From Sphaerosporella brunnea (taxonomy: Eukaryota; Ascomycota; Pezizomycetes; Pezizales; Pyronemataceae): a stretch of 64,000 bases of DNA. Within the stretch, counting starts at the first letter, position 1; the number at the start of each line of letters is the position of its first letter. Below, piece after piece: positions 54,414 through 64,000 of the stretch. The notes under the pieces were generated by a model. It was not told the DNA's origin. It was given only the letters and a program-made list of their open reading frames with translations, and did not search any database. The stretch is from contig VXIS01000205.1 of NCBI GenBank assembly GCA_008704415.1, positions 1 through 64,000 on the forward strand. The letters run 5' to 3'. Both the position numbers and the translations under genes were made by a program.

Positions 54414-55368
54414 TAGTGATAGACATGAGTCGAGCCAGCTCGAGCTTTTGGCTCGAGCCATGTATGAGCCGAATCGCGGGTGAGCCGAGGTGGCTCGAGC
54501 CGGTTGCACTGTGAGCCGAGCATGGGCTCGAGCTTTTGGGTTGAACTGAGAGTTGTCCCAGTGGGTTGAGCGACCCAATCCATGGTCGCAACTTCACATG
54601 TCACAAGTTGGCCATGCTGCTTGACCCGCGCTTCAAAACATCCGGATGTCCTCAAATGGCTGTGACTACTACAGCACATTTCAAGAGGATCTATGAATGG
54701 CAATGCAAACAACCCGCAGACCGCGCGCCAGAAGCAGAAAAGGTGAAATCCAAACGCCGGGACGGCGGAAATTATGCCAGCCGAGCCCAAGATGACCTCA
54801 CCCGCCCCTTTGGTGGCCAGACCAGGCGGACCGTCAACAGCGCCGTGGCAAGTTCTCAAGCTACACGGTATCTGTATCGGGCTTACCGCAGATCCTCTTG
54901 AGTGGTGGAAAGCAAATGAACACCGCTACCCCGTTGTCGCAAAAAGGGCCGCGATTATCTGGCCATTCCCGCCTCCAGCGTGCCCAGCGAGGAGCCATTG
55001 CCTCCGTAGGTCGTTCACCCTTTCTGTGGATGCCGATGGCGAATCGTCTTTTGGATAGGGCGACAGATATTACAACTAAAAAGCGCGAGGAACCCAGCAG
55101 CGCTGTTTTGCTACAGGCATCGAATGAGGAGTGCAGGCCTTGGCCGCCCGTGGGTTTTGATTTGTCTATAGGGGCGGGCAGAATCGCACGTCCTTCGACC
55201 TCGACCTCCTTCTTTTACACCGACTCGCGCATGGCAAATTGTATGTGGCTCGAGCCGAAGCTTGAGCTTTCCAGGCTCGGCCCAGCTCAGCGACCCGAAG
55301 TCGTGATGAGCCGAGCCTGGACGAGCCGACCCCATGGCTCAGCTGGAGTCGGCTCATGTCCATCACTA
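54414..55368 (+). mobile_element. hAT-B element with transposase remnant, no matching TSD
   Basis: Ends TAGTGATAGACATGAGTCGA (left) and, on the other strand, TAGTGATGGACATGAGCCGA (right) match the hAT-B family. The flanking 8-mers ACCCAGCC and CTCATTGC differ, so the two ends may come from different copies or one flank was rearranged. Dense GAGCC/GGCTC words lie at both ends. A hAT transposase fragment lies inside. Confidence 0.75.
54566..55060 (+). pseudogene. hAT transposase C-terminal fragment
   Basis: The frame of 54566 gives AMLLDPRFK, a motif conserved in hAT transposases before the C-terminal region. After a shift, the frame of 54774 gives DPLEWWKANEHRYPVVAK, the start of the hAT dimerisation domain, and another frame adds the expected IPAS-like continuation. 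At least two frame changes (or one intron plus a frameshift) and no N-terminal BED finger or DDE core make it non-functional. It fixes hAT-B as a hAT family. Confidence 0.85.
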
Positions 55369-55376
55369 CTCATTGC

Positions 55377-56143
55377 ACATAGCCCAAACTACCATCTCAG
55401 CCGGGTCACGACCGGTGAAGGCGGCACTGTCGGCCGTTAAAGATGTGCCCAGCGCGTTTTCCGAGTAGAAGGTCTGCCTGTCTGCAGATTCATATTCGCT
55501 GTTACAGCTGCAGCAGGCCATCGAAACGTTCCGATTTCCACCCCCGAGTCCAGTGGAGGACTGAGCAGCGTGTTTAATGGCAACCCAGCTTTTGTATAAG
55601 AGGGTATGAATAGCCGACACCGCAAAGGAATAGCTGCCACAGAGGCAATCCTCGGCTCCCTGCAAACCTATGCCTTTGGGTTTTCAATATCGGCCCAGGC
55701 GGGGCGGCGGCTGGATGCTTAGAGGCCATCCGCGGGGGACGTCAAGTGGGCCGAGGGGACCGGTGAATGACGGACAGCACGCCAAGGCACCGAGATTGGT
55801 GGAATAGGCGCCTTGCATGGCGCGGCCACCTGTTCAGCTGGTTGTACATGACGGCCGCAACTCAGCAACTTCATAAGTGATGGCGCGATGCCGGTTGTCA
55901 GCGCAACGCTGTGATCGTCGGCGCCTCGACCCATTTGCTCATGCTAACCGGTTGGCTTCCGCTTGGGGACCAAACGCTCCTTGCAACTCTGCCATGCCCA
56001 CCAACGGCGGGGTAGAGTGGGTTGAAAACTTCATGTCATACTGCGCGACCACGGTGATGCCGGACTGGGGCATCGCGACACGGATCCCGAGTTGCCCTGA
56101 GGGTGCCGGAGACGGCCGATCGCTGCGCCGCAGTTGCGCAGGG
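55377..56143. other. No recognisable gene
   Basis: Short frames only; nothing recognised between the two hAT-B ends. Confidence 0.4.
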
Positions 56144-56200
56144 TAGCGATGGACATAAGTCGAGCCGGCTAGAGTTAAGGGCCCGAGCATTCTTGCGCCC
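56144..56200 (+). mobile_element. hAT-B left end only
   Basis: TAGCGATGGACATAAGTCGA followed by gccggctag matches the hAT-B terminus with a few changes. The rest of the element is not found; LINE copy E starts soon after. Confidence 0.6.
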
Positions 56201-56209
56201 ATGGCGAGT

Positions 56210-56995
56210 AGACATCCGGCTCCAGAGGTTCCGGTGCCCGGACCTCTACGCCTCGACTCCGAGCTACCCAACGGCCTGCCGTCGCCCCAGCAGGCCGGGA
56301 AAGCGTCGCCAAGGCGCAGCCAGTCCCCAGTACTTGTCCGGACCCTCCGAGGTGCTCGCCACCACATCGCTCGGCCATATCGCCAGACCCGGCACGACAA
56401 GACCGTGAAAAGTGGCTTGCCGGGCACTGCCGACCCAAGAGCTACTACAAAAAGACTAAGGGAAGCAAGATCGCTTTCAAGACCAGAAAAGCCCTGGCAG
56501 CACGCTTCTTCCAACTAAGGCTGCACAAGGCCGCGACCGCCCCATACATTTTCAAGACCGGACGACAGATGGTGGCTCTGCGCTCCCAAGCCGAGCCAGA
56601 CCAGAGACCATCTCTTCAAGACGTGCCGAAGTTGGCCAAAACAGCAGGCAACCCATAAGGGGGGGGGGGGGGGTGGCAGAAAAGAAAGAGGCAGAAGACG
56701 AATACGTCAGTCAAAGACCTGCTGGCGGACGACCGCTGCACCGACGGTATAATGGCCTACCTCGGCAGCACGAACGTGAGAATGTAGCCAGATATGGCCT
56801 GAAACTGTCGCCTTTGTTTTTTATTATGAATCTCCTTGGTGCACCTTACTATGGTTGTTTTTCCTTGATTTATTTCCTTCGAGCGAGCGGGCCCCAGAGT
56901 AGGCCACCTGCCTAGGGGTGGCGATGATTCTGTACCTCTATGCCATGGCCGCAAGCAGCCGAATGCAATATGATTAAAACAAAAAAAACAATGCA
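56210..56995 (+). mobile_element. LINE copy E: C-terminal fragment and 3' tail
   Basis: Across frames the plus strand encodes EKWLAGHCRPKSYYKKTKGS, IAFKTRKALAARFFQLRL and YIFKTGRQ, matching copy C; the knuckle region is frame-broken around a run of 13 G (56661-56673). The 3' UTR (tccttggtgcacctta, cctaggggtggcgatgattc) leads to catggccgcaagcagccgaa and gattaaaacaaaaaaaac. Compared with copy C it is closest in protein sequence. No TSD was found. Confidence 0.85.
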
Positions 56996-57407
56996 GATTG
57001 AACTCATCGGACGAATGGGGCCCAAAAAGACGCACGCTCCATACACAAAGGCTGGCATGGCAGCCTCGCCCATCACACTGCTCCCCATATCAGTGCAACC
57101 ACGAGCAACCGGCACGAGTTGACCAACCTCGATAATCAGTCAAGTTGCAGCATACCAGCGCTCGCCGTGTATTCCTTGAATAGCTCGCCACCGGACGGTG
57201 GTTCAAACTCAGCTATGTCTGCAGTGTGCGGATCCGTGGATGACACCAATAGAGCTTCGCGAACAATCGAGCCAGGCTGCGTCTCTTGTCAGCAAGGAAA
57301 AAACAGCACATATCAGACTGAACCGATTATGCGGGGTTGGAATGAAGAAAACGTGTGGAGAAGGAAGACAGGGCCCAGACGACAACGCAGTTCGATTATG
57401 TGCGTAC
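56996..57407. other. No gene; right part belongs to the family E flank
   Basis: From about 57330 (gcggggttggaatgaagaa) the sequence is shared with 3105-3216, the 3' flank of family E copy 1. The part before it shows nothing recognisable. Confidence 0.55.
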
Positions 57408-57787
57408 CTATGTAAACATACATGCGATAATAGTTACATAAAAGCCGCAACTCCGCCCATCAGAGGTAACCCTATGTAAACATACATGCGATACCAGTTA
57501 CATAAAACTCGAAACTCCGCCCATCAGAGGTAACCCTATGTAAACAGACATGCGATACCAGTTACATCAAAGCCGCAACTCCGCCCATCGGAGGTAACCC
57601 TATGTAAACATACATGCGATACCAGTTACATAACAGCCGCAACTCCGCCCATCAGAGGTAACCCTATGTAAACATACATGCGATACCAGTGGCATAAAAG
57701 CCGCAACTCCGCCCATCAGAGGTAACCCTATGTAAACATACATGCGATACCAGTTACATAAAACCCGCAACTCCACCCATCATAAGG
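57408..57787. repeat. 64-bp minisatellite, six near-identical units
   Basis: Units begin at 57408, 57472, 57536, 57600, 57664 and 57728 with ctatgtaaacatacatgcga; the period is exactly 64 bp and units differ at only a few positions. One unit exists at 3217-3276. Low divergence among units indicates recent expansion compared with the decay of the neighbouring pseudogene. Confidence 0.97.
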
Positions 57788-57799
57788 TCTTCCCTCTCG

Positions 57800-58379
57800 T
57801 CACATGCATCCCAGCCAAACCACCCTGTCGGCATACTTCTGATGCCTTGTTCCGTGCCCAATCGCAACTTCAACGCCATCAGCGAGCGCGCAGACTGCGC
57901 GATCAAACACCATTTTCCCACAGCCAGGACGGTGCATAAGCAACCCGTGGATTTCCAGCACGTGGTGCATCAACTCCTCCATGGTGTCTGTCTGGAACTG
58001 CGCAATGTGCACGCGAGTCTCAATGGGGTCGGTCCATTTCGCCGGTATCTTGTCGAGTGAGTATGACGCTGGTTGGCAGCTTGTCATCCGGCAGCCGACC
58101 GAGGTGCGTATTTAGCAGACACTGAGCAAGAGTGGGAACCTGCTGAGCAAGAGAGGGAACCTGCTGAGCAAGTGTGGGAACCTGCTCAGCAAGAGAGGGA
58201 AGCTGCTGAGCAAGAGAGGGAACCTGCTGAGCAAGAGATGTAACCTGCTCAGCAAGAGAGGGAACCTGCTGAGCAACAGACGGAACCTGTGCACCCTGAG
58301 GCGCCGGTGGCGGGACAACAACAGCGTGCGGCCCGAACGCCCGTAGGTACATTGTTGATGACAGTCTGTGTTGACGCAT
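57800..58379 (-). pseudogene. Family E copy 3: C-terminal half with expanded heptad repeats
   Basis: From 58379 the minus frame reads LRAFGPHAVVVPPPAPQGAQ, then about eight heptads of the type SLAQQVP/TLAQQVP, then LPTSVILTRQDTGEMD. A frameshift near 58050 leads to IETRVHIAQFQTDTMEELMH and HVLEIHGLLMHRPG, which continue to 57800. The same order exists in copy 1, with fewer heptads. The N-terminal and central blocks of copy 1 are missing here. The heptads could form a coiled coil. Function unknown. Confidence 0.72.
58121..58290 (-). repeat. 21-bp coding tandem repeat (about eight units)
   Basis: The unit gaacctgctgagcaagagag plus one base encodes one heptad on the minus strand. A few changes (ctcagc, tgtgg, aagctg) distinguish units. 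The 21-bp period keeps the frame. Confidence 0.92.
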
Positions 58380-58399
58380 GGAGTATGACTCTCTAGTAG

Positions 58400-59643
58400 A
58401 TCCGAGTATGAACTAGTCATACACTAGTGCTCGTTTCTGCCTCTTAAGGAGCAGCAACTCGCACTTCACTCTGTACCTTCATCACCACCGGCTTCAGTTT
58501 CGTCGTCGTCGGTGCAGCGGCTGCACGAAGCTAACCTGCCTGGCTGGCGGCATTTGGGAGTGTGTCCACCAGTTGGTGTCTCCACTATGCAGCGTCTTGT
58601 ATTGACATCGCAGTGGTTTCGTCGGCATCAGCGGCGGTTGTCGCATCCCTGGTTGCGTGTGTCAGTATGCGCAACACGTGATCACGGTGGATCTTACATT
58701 TCTCAGATGCCATGAGTGATTGGACGCGTGCGCTGACATCGTGCGGGATGATCGCAGCGTCAGAAGTTGTTCTTGTTGGTTTTTGGCATCTCGGAGACAG
58801 GCGTTTCGGCGCAGAGAGGGTCGTGGTGCGTTCGTTGGGCGCGTCCAACAGGTCGCAGCTGGGGCCAAGCGGTAACACCACCGCATAACCGATTCACCCC
58901 CCAGCTGATGCGCCGGCGGAATACCGTGTTGCCGGAGCACCAAGTACGGCGGTGTTGATCGTGGACCTGTGTGCTGTGTACAACCGCCAGGTGGCGCTGT
59001 TCGACTTGCCTCACTGGCCAGCACTCAGTGCACATTCCAACACGTTTCGAATGCCTTCTACGAGGTTTCCACCCCGCGTCTCGTGCCATTGCGGCTTCGG
59101 TACGATGTCACGCTGTGTTTGGTTTCTGTGCACGGCAACTAAAAGACTGAACACTTGAGGGGCTGAGGATACCGGAGGCGGGCGGCGATAGATGTGGTGT
59201 CAGTCCGTCGTTCCGTGTTTCGGGAACATTGTAAGCCTCCCGATGGATACAAAACCGAATCCGAACCATCAAGGCTTGCGTGTGGACCGTTAACACGCTG
59301 GACACATCGGGGACAATGCACAGTGTCTCAAAGTGCGCTATCGGTGCGGTGTTAGACTGCCCTAAGCTTCCAAGCAGCCGAAGCTGTCAACGTCCTCGTT
59401 CACCCAATGGTAGTAAGATCGCGAGTTGAGCTGATGAACCCGCAACGGACACTGTTGCCTGTATAACGGAGTCCTCGCGACGTGGATACAAAGGCCAGTA
59501 CTCCCCGCAGCGCAGCGGCACAAGCCCGGCGCGGTATGACATCGAGCCGCCGGAAAAGAAAGAAGCAGGGGCAGGAAGTGGCTTTCAATACAAATCTCGT
59601 GTGACACAATCTATTCGTTCAACAAATAGCTATATGCCCGGGA
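58400..59643. other. No firm gene
   Basis: A 98-codon minus-strand frame (58881-58585) with protein-like composition (SARVQSLMASEKCKIHRDHV) lies upstream of family E copy 3 in the same orientation and could belong to it, but nothing similar is seen near copies 1 or 2. No other signal. Confidence 0.35.
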
Positions 59644-59724
59644 ATTAGGACCAGTGTTGCTAATAGCCAGCCCGCCAGTCGGGCTGATCGAAAACACTGG
59701 CCGGCTTGTGGTTGGAGTTAGGTT

Positions 59725-60005
59725 GGCCGGGCGGTGTACAGGTCAGCCAGGACAGTCTGCCATAGTCCAGTCAAGTCCGCGCACTGAAGCGGTTAAGTCC
59801 GCCATTGATCCAAGACTTGAAAACATGGTCCATCATTTCGGAGTGCTGGACCAGCCTGCAGTCCTGACTTATGTAATATCTATATGGCGTGAGCGTGAAC
59901 TTGCGAGCGTAGGGCCAACATGCGCCGAAGAAAAACAAAAATCTCTATCCTTGCCACCGTCACTTGCGCGGCAAATTTCGCTGTTTCTATTCAATCGTAA
60001 CAATC
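59725..60005 (+). mobile_element. hAT-C-related fragment without its terminus
   Basis: Homology to the left 280 bp of the hAT-C copies starts at ggccgggcggt and runs through gtctgccatagtcc, cctgcagtcctKac and gccaacatg. The CAGTGTTCCTCAC terminus is replaced by hAT-F-type sequence, so either the families are related or this is a recombinant. Confidence 0.7.
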
Positions 60006-60399
60006 GAACCGATGTTTCATATGACCCTTAGCTTGCGACACTGACCACAGAAATTGACCCTTGAAGGGTGCGGCAACGGCGAGACTGCGTGCCGGCTCTG
60101 TTGGTAGTCTTCATTTGCGGTTGAACCCTCATAATCCAGCCAATACCGTTGAATCGGCCGATGTTACGACCGGTCAATCACACAATTTTGGGCTATAGGC
60201 CACAAGGGACGTATCGATGATAGGCATTTTATAAGCTAGGGCGCGTAACATGTCATTAGGGGCCGCCTAGCCTTGTTAACTGCCACCACCTCACAGCTGG
60301 AACACCAGCAACATGCAACCTGAAGATCATCCCCACTCCCTAACTGTCACTGCGCGACGTTGGATTAGGGTGTTGCGGTTCTGCCAAGGTTATGTTCGG

Positions 60400-60560
60400 G
60401 TAGCACGTGGATGATATAGAGGGGCCTCAGCGCCCGTGTTGTTGTTTGCTTTCTTCTCCTGTTCTCTTCACTGAACCTTTGTATGTCACTCTGAGTACCT
60501 TGGTTTCGATCCGAGTCTTAGACCTCGTGCAGCGCACCTCCGGCCCACCTCTGGATCCTG
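60400..60560 (+). repeat. LTR-like fragment
   Basis: gttctcttcactgaaccttt with flanking ttgctttcttctcc is shared with the reverse of 29440-29500, which lies in the LTR-like sequence at 29230-29694. A TATA-like gatgatatagagg is just upstream. Too short for firm identification. Confidence 0.35.
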
Positions 60561-61444
60561 TCTTGACCGGTTGTGCCCGAATATGTCTGTTACACCTCCG
60601 TACGCAAGTACCTTACGCCCCTTCCGTCTGTTCCCAACCCTTTCCGTTACACCAATGCTCAGCAAGGCAAGCACAGTGCAAATCGAAGCACGGTCAAAGT
60701 GCTGCACACCCACCAGTTCTCCCAGCGCCGCAGTCGCTAAGATAGTGCGGTGATGCCACCAGTCGGGTCCATTCCTTCTCACACCGGTTGCGCTCAAAGT
60801 GTTTCAAGACCATATACATTGCCTTAAAATCCGCGAGATCATATTGACGGTAGGTCAACATATATGCATGAGTCGCGGGTGTGTCTGACGTGTGGACAGT
60901 TCAGGAAATCGCTGTTCCGCAGCCACGTCACAACCTCTCACGTCACCAATCAAGAGTTTGTGCAGTGGCTCAGGCAGAAACCGAAAAACACTGCTGTGGA
61001 CCCTGATAGACTCTAATTTCAACATCTTGATTGCCGACATGAACTCTTCGGTGATGAGCAATCTCAACGACAGGGTGCATGACCTGACGGTGAGCCAGGC
61101 CATCGTCGCAGTGACAGCACACTCTAGAGCTTCCGCAAGTGGTCGCGATGAGTCATCCATCCCACTCCTGCTCCACTCAGTCCCTACATCATTTCTGTCT
61201 GCACGATGCCTTGCTCATACGCCGTCCACGCCTTGTTTATTTGCGCAGCCTCCCAGTGGTCCAAACCAGCTCATGCTTCAAGGATATGAACTTTCACCTG
61301 AGCCCGACGGTCAGCGATGGTCAATTTGGCTCTGCACCTAACCCGCTCCATTCCATCTGACATCGCTGAGATGGTCTAGATTGATAATGCCATTAATGGG
61401 AGGTTTGGATACGAAGTCTGTGTAAGCTTCCGGTAGCCAAGGAG

Positions 61445-62290
61445 CAGTGTTCCTCACGGGCCGGGGCGGTCTGCAGGTCGGCCTGGACGGTCTGCCATAG
61501 TCCATTCAAGTCCGCGCTTGACAGAGGACTGAAGCAATCCAGTCCGCGACTGATCCAGGGCTGGAAAACCTGGTCCATGCGTTCGAAGGACTGGACCATC
61601 CTGCAGTCCTTACCAATGTGATACTTATATGCAATGGGCATGAACGTGCGAGTGGTGCGCATCATCGTAGGGCTAACATGCAATAAAAAATCCACCGTGA
61701 CTGCACCACCATGACTGCGGCTGCTAATTTCGTGCTTTCTATTCACTCTGGGTGCCACTCCATCGGCAGACCTAACATTGCGAGCCTTCCGCTATTGCCA
61801 CCCAATGAAACCATCTTCGAACGTCCTCAACCACTAAACAACCACGTCTGAACGTCATCAATGCAGGTCTAATTCGTGCCTGGGCCCTGAGACCCTGAAT
61901 AAAAACTCTCATTGTCATCAAACTCTAAGTCACTCACTACCTGCTAGATTGGAGGCTGAGTACCGGGATGGGCTCATCAGCGCGAGCCATGGTGAGATTT
62001 CGGAACTTCAGGAGATGCTAAATGAGCTCTATATCGAATAACTCAATGGGGGCATTGTTGAATAGCCTGAGCAGCAGGCATAAAGGAGTTTTGCGACGCG
62101 GGGAAGACACGTTAACGCGGGCGGGTTGTATATAAAATCCTTATGTAATACATTACTCCGCAGGAAGTATCCAGTCCAGACCCCCCGAAAGGACTGCTGG
62201 TCCCGGGGAATCTCTGGGAATGGACTGCCTGATGTGGTCCAGCTCCAGCCCGCGCGCAGGACTGGTCGGACTGGACTGTGAGGAACATTG
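61445..62290. mobile_element. hAT-C element, 846 bp, not interrupted
   Basis: Left end CAGTGTTCCTCACGGGCCGG and right end (other strand) CAATGTTCCTCACAGTCCAG. It aligns in order with the three own parts of the large hAT-C element at 49011-53398 and shows what its uninterrupted form looked like. Flanking 8-mers (CCAAGGAG, GCTCAAGA) do not match, so one flank has changed or the ends belong to two copies. It is noncoding apart from a short shared segment (YRDGLISASHGEI-like) that is stop-interrupted. Confidence 0.85.
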
Positions 62291-63338
62291 GCTCAAGATC
62301 ATGATTGACATGGTCAATCTGCGCACTTCGTACTCACATATAAAATGGACTTGGCATATAAACACTGTTCGCTACCACAATGTCCGCACAGTCCTCCCGT
62401 CGGCAACAGTGCAGTTAATATTAAACGTCACCCGTCATTCACCCCCCGATTTACGGTGGACCAGGGCACAGTGACCAGCCGGCGGGGCGGCTCTCTGGAA
62501 TGGCGCTCTGATGCTTCTTCCTGTCTACGGAGTGCCACTGGGAACTGGATCCCCTGTGGAGGGAGCTGGGTGGGAAAACCAGTGGGGCGATGCTGCACGA
62601 CCCACTAGGCCTCCTGAGGGTTGTATACCCTTTGGCGCTTCACCGCCATCCTCATCACTGCACCCGCATCTCCCTTCCCCCGATCTTTTACTAGCCCCAG
62701 CCAGCTAAGTCTGATTCCAGTATGCGACATCGCGCGGGCAGATGTTAGGCGTGTTCACCGTAGGCGTTCCAAAGAGCGTTCCGGGGTCGTTCCAGAGTCC
62801 GTTCCGCGACCCAGAAAAAGAGGTGTTTCTTGCGATCCAGTCTGAACACGCCGTTCCGCCAGTGGTTCCACCACCCGTTCCTCCAAACATAGAGCTCCCT
62901 TGGTTGTGACTGTGATTTCTTAACTTGGTTAAACACCGTGAACGCTGATCATGACCTGATGAAAAGGTTTTCACCAGCTACGCAGCGAGCCACCCAGTAT
63001 TCCTAACAGCCAGCCCGCCCGTTGGGCTGATCGAAATGACGGGCGGGCTGTTTGGGCTGCAGCCCACGTCGGGGTGGCTGGCAGGCTTCCAGCGGGTGCA
63101 GGGATCATGCGCTATGGGGAATGGAGCAACAGCTACTCAGAAACACTCTTCGGTTTACGACGTAACTAGTTCAAACTGATGGTTGCATGCCATGTTCACC
63201 TCAGTCGAAGGTTTTTGGCAGCCCGACAGCCCGCCAGCCAGCCCGTCGTGATTTTGAGGCAGCCGGGCTGTTGCCCTTTGGCAGCCCGCCCGCACAGCCG
63301 GGCTTTTTAGGCCGGCTATCAGGAACACTGATTAGGAC

Positions 63339-64000
63339 CCAGGCGTGGTGGTGGACTATCCTTTCGAGTACAGCCGGGCGACAGAGGCAACGCGGTGTAG
63401 CTCAGACAGGCGGCGCAAACCAGCCAGACCACGTAATTGAAACCATCCTCGGAAGCCGGCGTTGATTGATCTCACGCTCATATGACGTGGTCAAATCGAT
63501 CAGCAATGGTTGAAACATGGCACAACTTCAACCAGGCCACGCACAGGCCTAGGTTGGGATTATGTTCTACTCGGACTGCGGCGGCAGTGTTGTCAACCAT
63601 CACTGCCACCGCTACACCAGCTGTTGTCGAGTGGCAGCCGCACCCCTCTTCCCGGCAGTGTTCTGCGTTCCCCATTGCTGACAGAAGGCCCGGACTGGGC
63701 GCCGCATTCCACGCACGTGTGGAAAGTCTCGGTGGAAAAATCTCAGTGGCGGGCGTATTCCAAGAGGACTACACTGTTCGTTCCTTTTCACGGTCAACGC
63801 AGTGTGCCTGGTGGTGTTGAGATGAACCACGGAAGGCCTGTCCTGACGGCTTGCAGAGAATACGCCGCCCAGCCCCCGGATGTGCCACTGCGACCGTGTT
63901 TACCCGCCGCGTCGGTGGGAAACGCTAATGTTGCCGTTGGTCGGAGCCATATCTCTCCAGCAGTACGGGATGCGCTGGGGGCTGAGGTGGTGTTCTCCCG
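63339..64000. other. No recognisable gene
   Basis: A 112-codon plus-strand frame (63482-63820) has no domain. Nothing else recognised to the window edge. Confidence 0.4.

Larger units (their letters stand above)
59652..63330. mobile_element. hAT-F composite element, 3.7 kb, perfect 8-bp TSD
   Basis: The left end CAGTGTTGCTAATAGCCAGC and the right end (other strand) CAGTGTTCCTGATAGCCGGC agree at 15 of the first 17 bases. ATTAGGAC is present exactly at 59644-59651 and 63331-63338. A second left-type end (CAGTATTCCTAACAGCC) lies internally at 62995, with its own flank GAGCCACC unmatched; it may be a subterminal duplication or a nested truncated copy. Inside lie hAT-C-related sequences (59725-60005 and 61445-62290) and an LTR-like fragment near 60.4 kb. 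No transposase is recognised. Confidence 0.75.

Noticed and set aside
54414..55368. Intact hAT-B insertion
   Set aside because: Termini match but the flanking 8-mers do not, and the transposase is frame-broken; reported as an element without TSD.

Overview
The window looks like repeat-rich, gene-poor nuclear DNA of a filamentous dikaryan fungus. The evidence is a Ty3/gypsy chromovirus end with a C-terminal chromodomain, several 5'-truncated non-LTR (LINE) copies with RNase H and CCHC C-termini, hAT and MULE DNA transposons, a short (57 bp) candidate spliceosomal intron, and no bacterial gene order. Phylum cannot be settled from sequence alone. Only two loci look like intact host-type genes; nearly everything else is transposon or transposon debris.

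Layout. 1-1.7 kb: 3' end of a chromovirus and its LTR. 3.2-5.4 kb: decayed minus-strand gene of an unrecognised multicopy family ('family E'; more pieces at 42.9 and 57.8-58.4 kb). 5.9-6.9 kb: hAT-like element with perfect target-site duplication (TSD). 9.85-10.6 kb: LINE remnant. 10.6-17.2 kb: no recognisable gene. 17.6-21.5 kb: a GC-rich island with two plus-strand genes, one a PD-(D/E)XK nuclease-like protein of about 495 aa, the other a 603-aa protein with NLS-like segments and three 45-aa repeats. A LINE 3' end lies between them and a degenerate satellite follows. 25.4-26.5 kb: two arrays of a 41-bp repeat. 29.2-32.9 kb: LTR-like sequence, then a minus-strand LINE split by a hAT element. 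40.5-41.15 kb: hAT element with perfect TSD and an internal inversion. 46.2-48.1 kb: two LINE 3' fragments, one with a 15-bp TSD. 49.0-53.4 kb: a five-element nest, reaching four levels deep. 53.7-59.6 kb: hAT, LINE and family E fragments and two tandem arrays. 59.65-63.33 kb: another composite hAT-like element with perfect TSD.

Naming used here (families defined only from this window): hAT-A has termini CAGGGCTGTCAA; hAT-B has TAGTGATGGACA; hAT-C has CAGTGTTCCTCAC; hAT-F has CAGTGTTSCTRATAGCC; element D is a small element with about 60-bp inverted ends and a TA target. The LINEs share a 3' hairpin (GGCCGC-AA-GCGGCC) followed by an A-rich tail.

How it works together: the TSDs and inverted termini give a relative insertion history (hAT-C, then MULE, then hAT-B, then hAT-A). 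No autonomous element looks intact, so the mobile copies depended on enzymes encoded elsewhere. The GC-rich gene pair is the only place where host-type or selfish genes under protein-level constraint seem likely.
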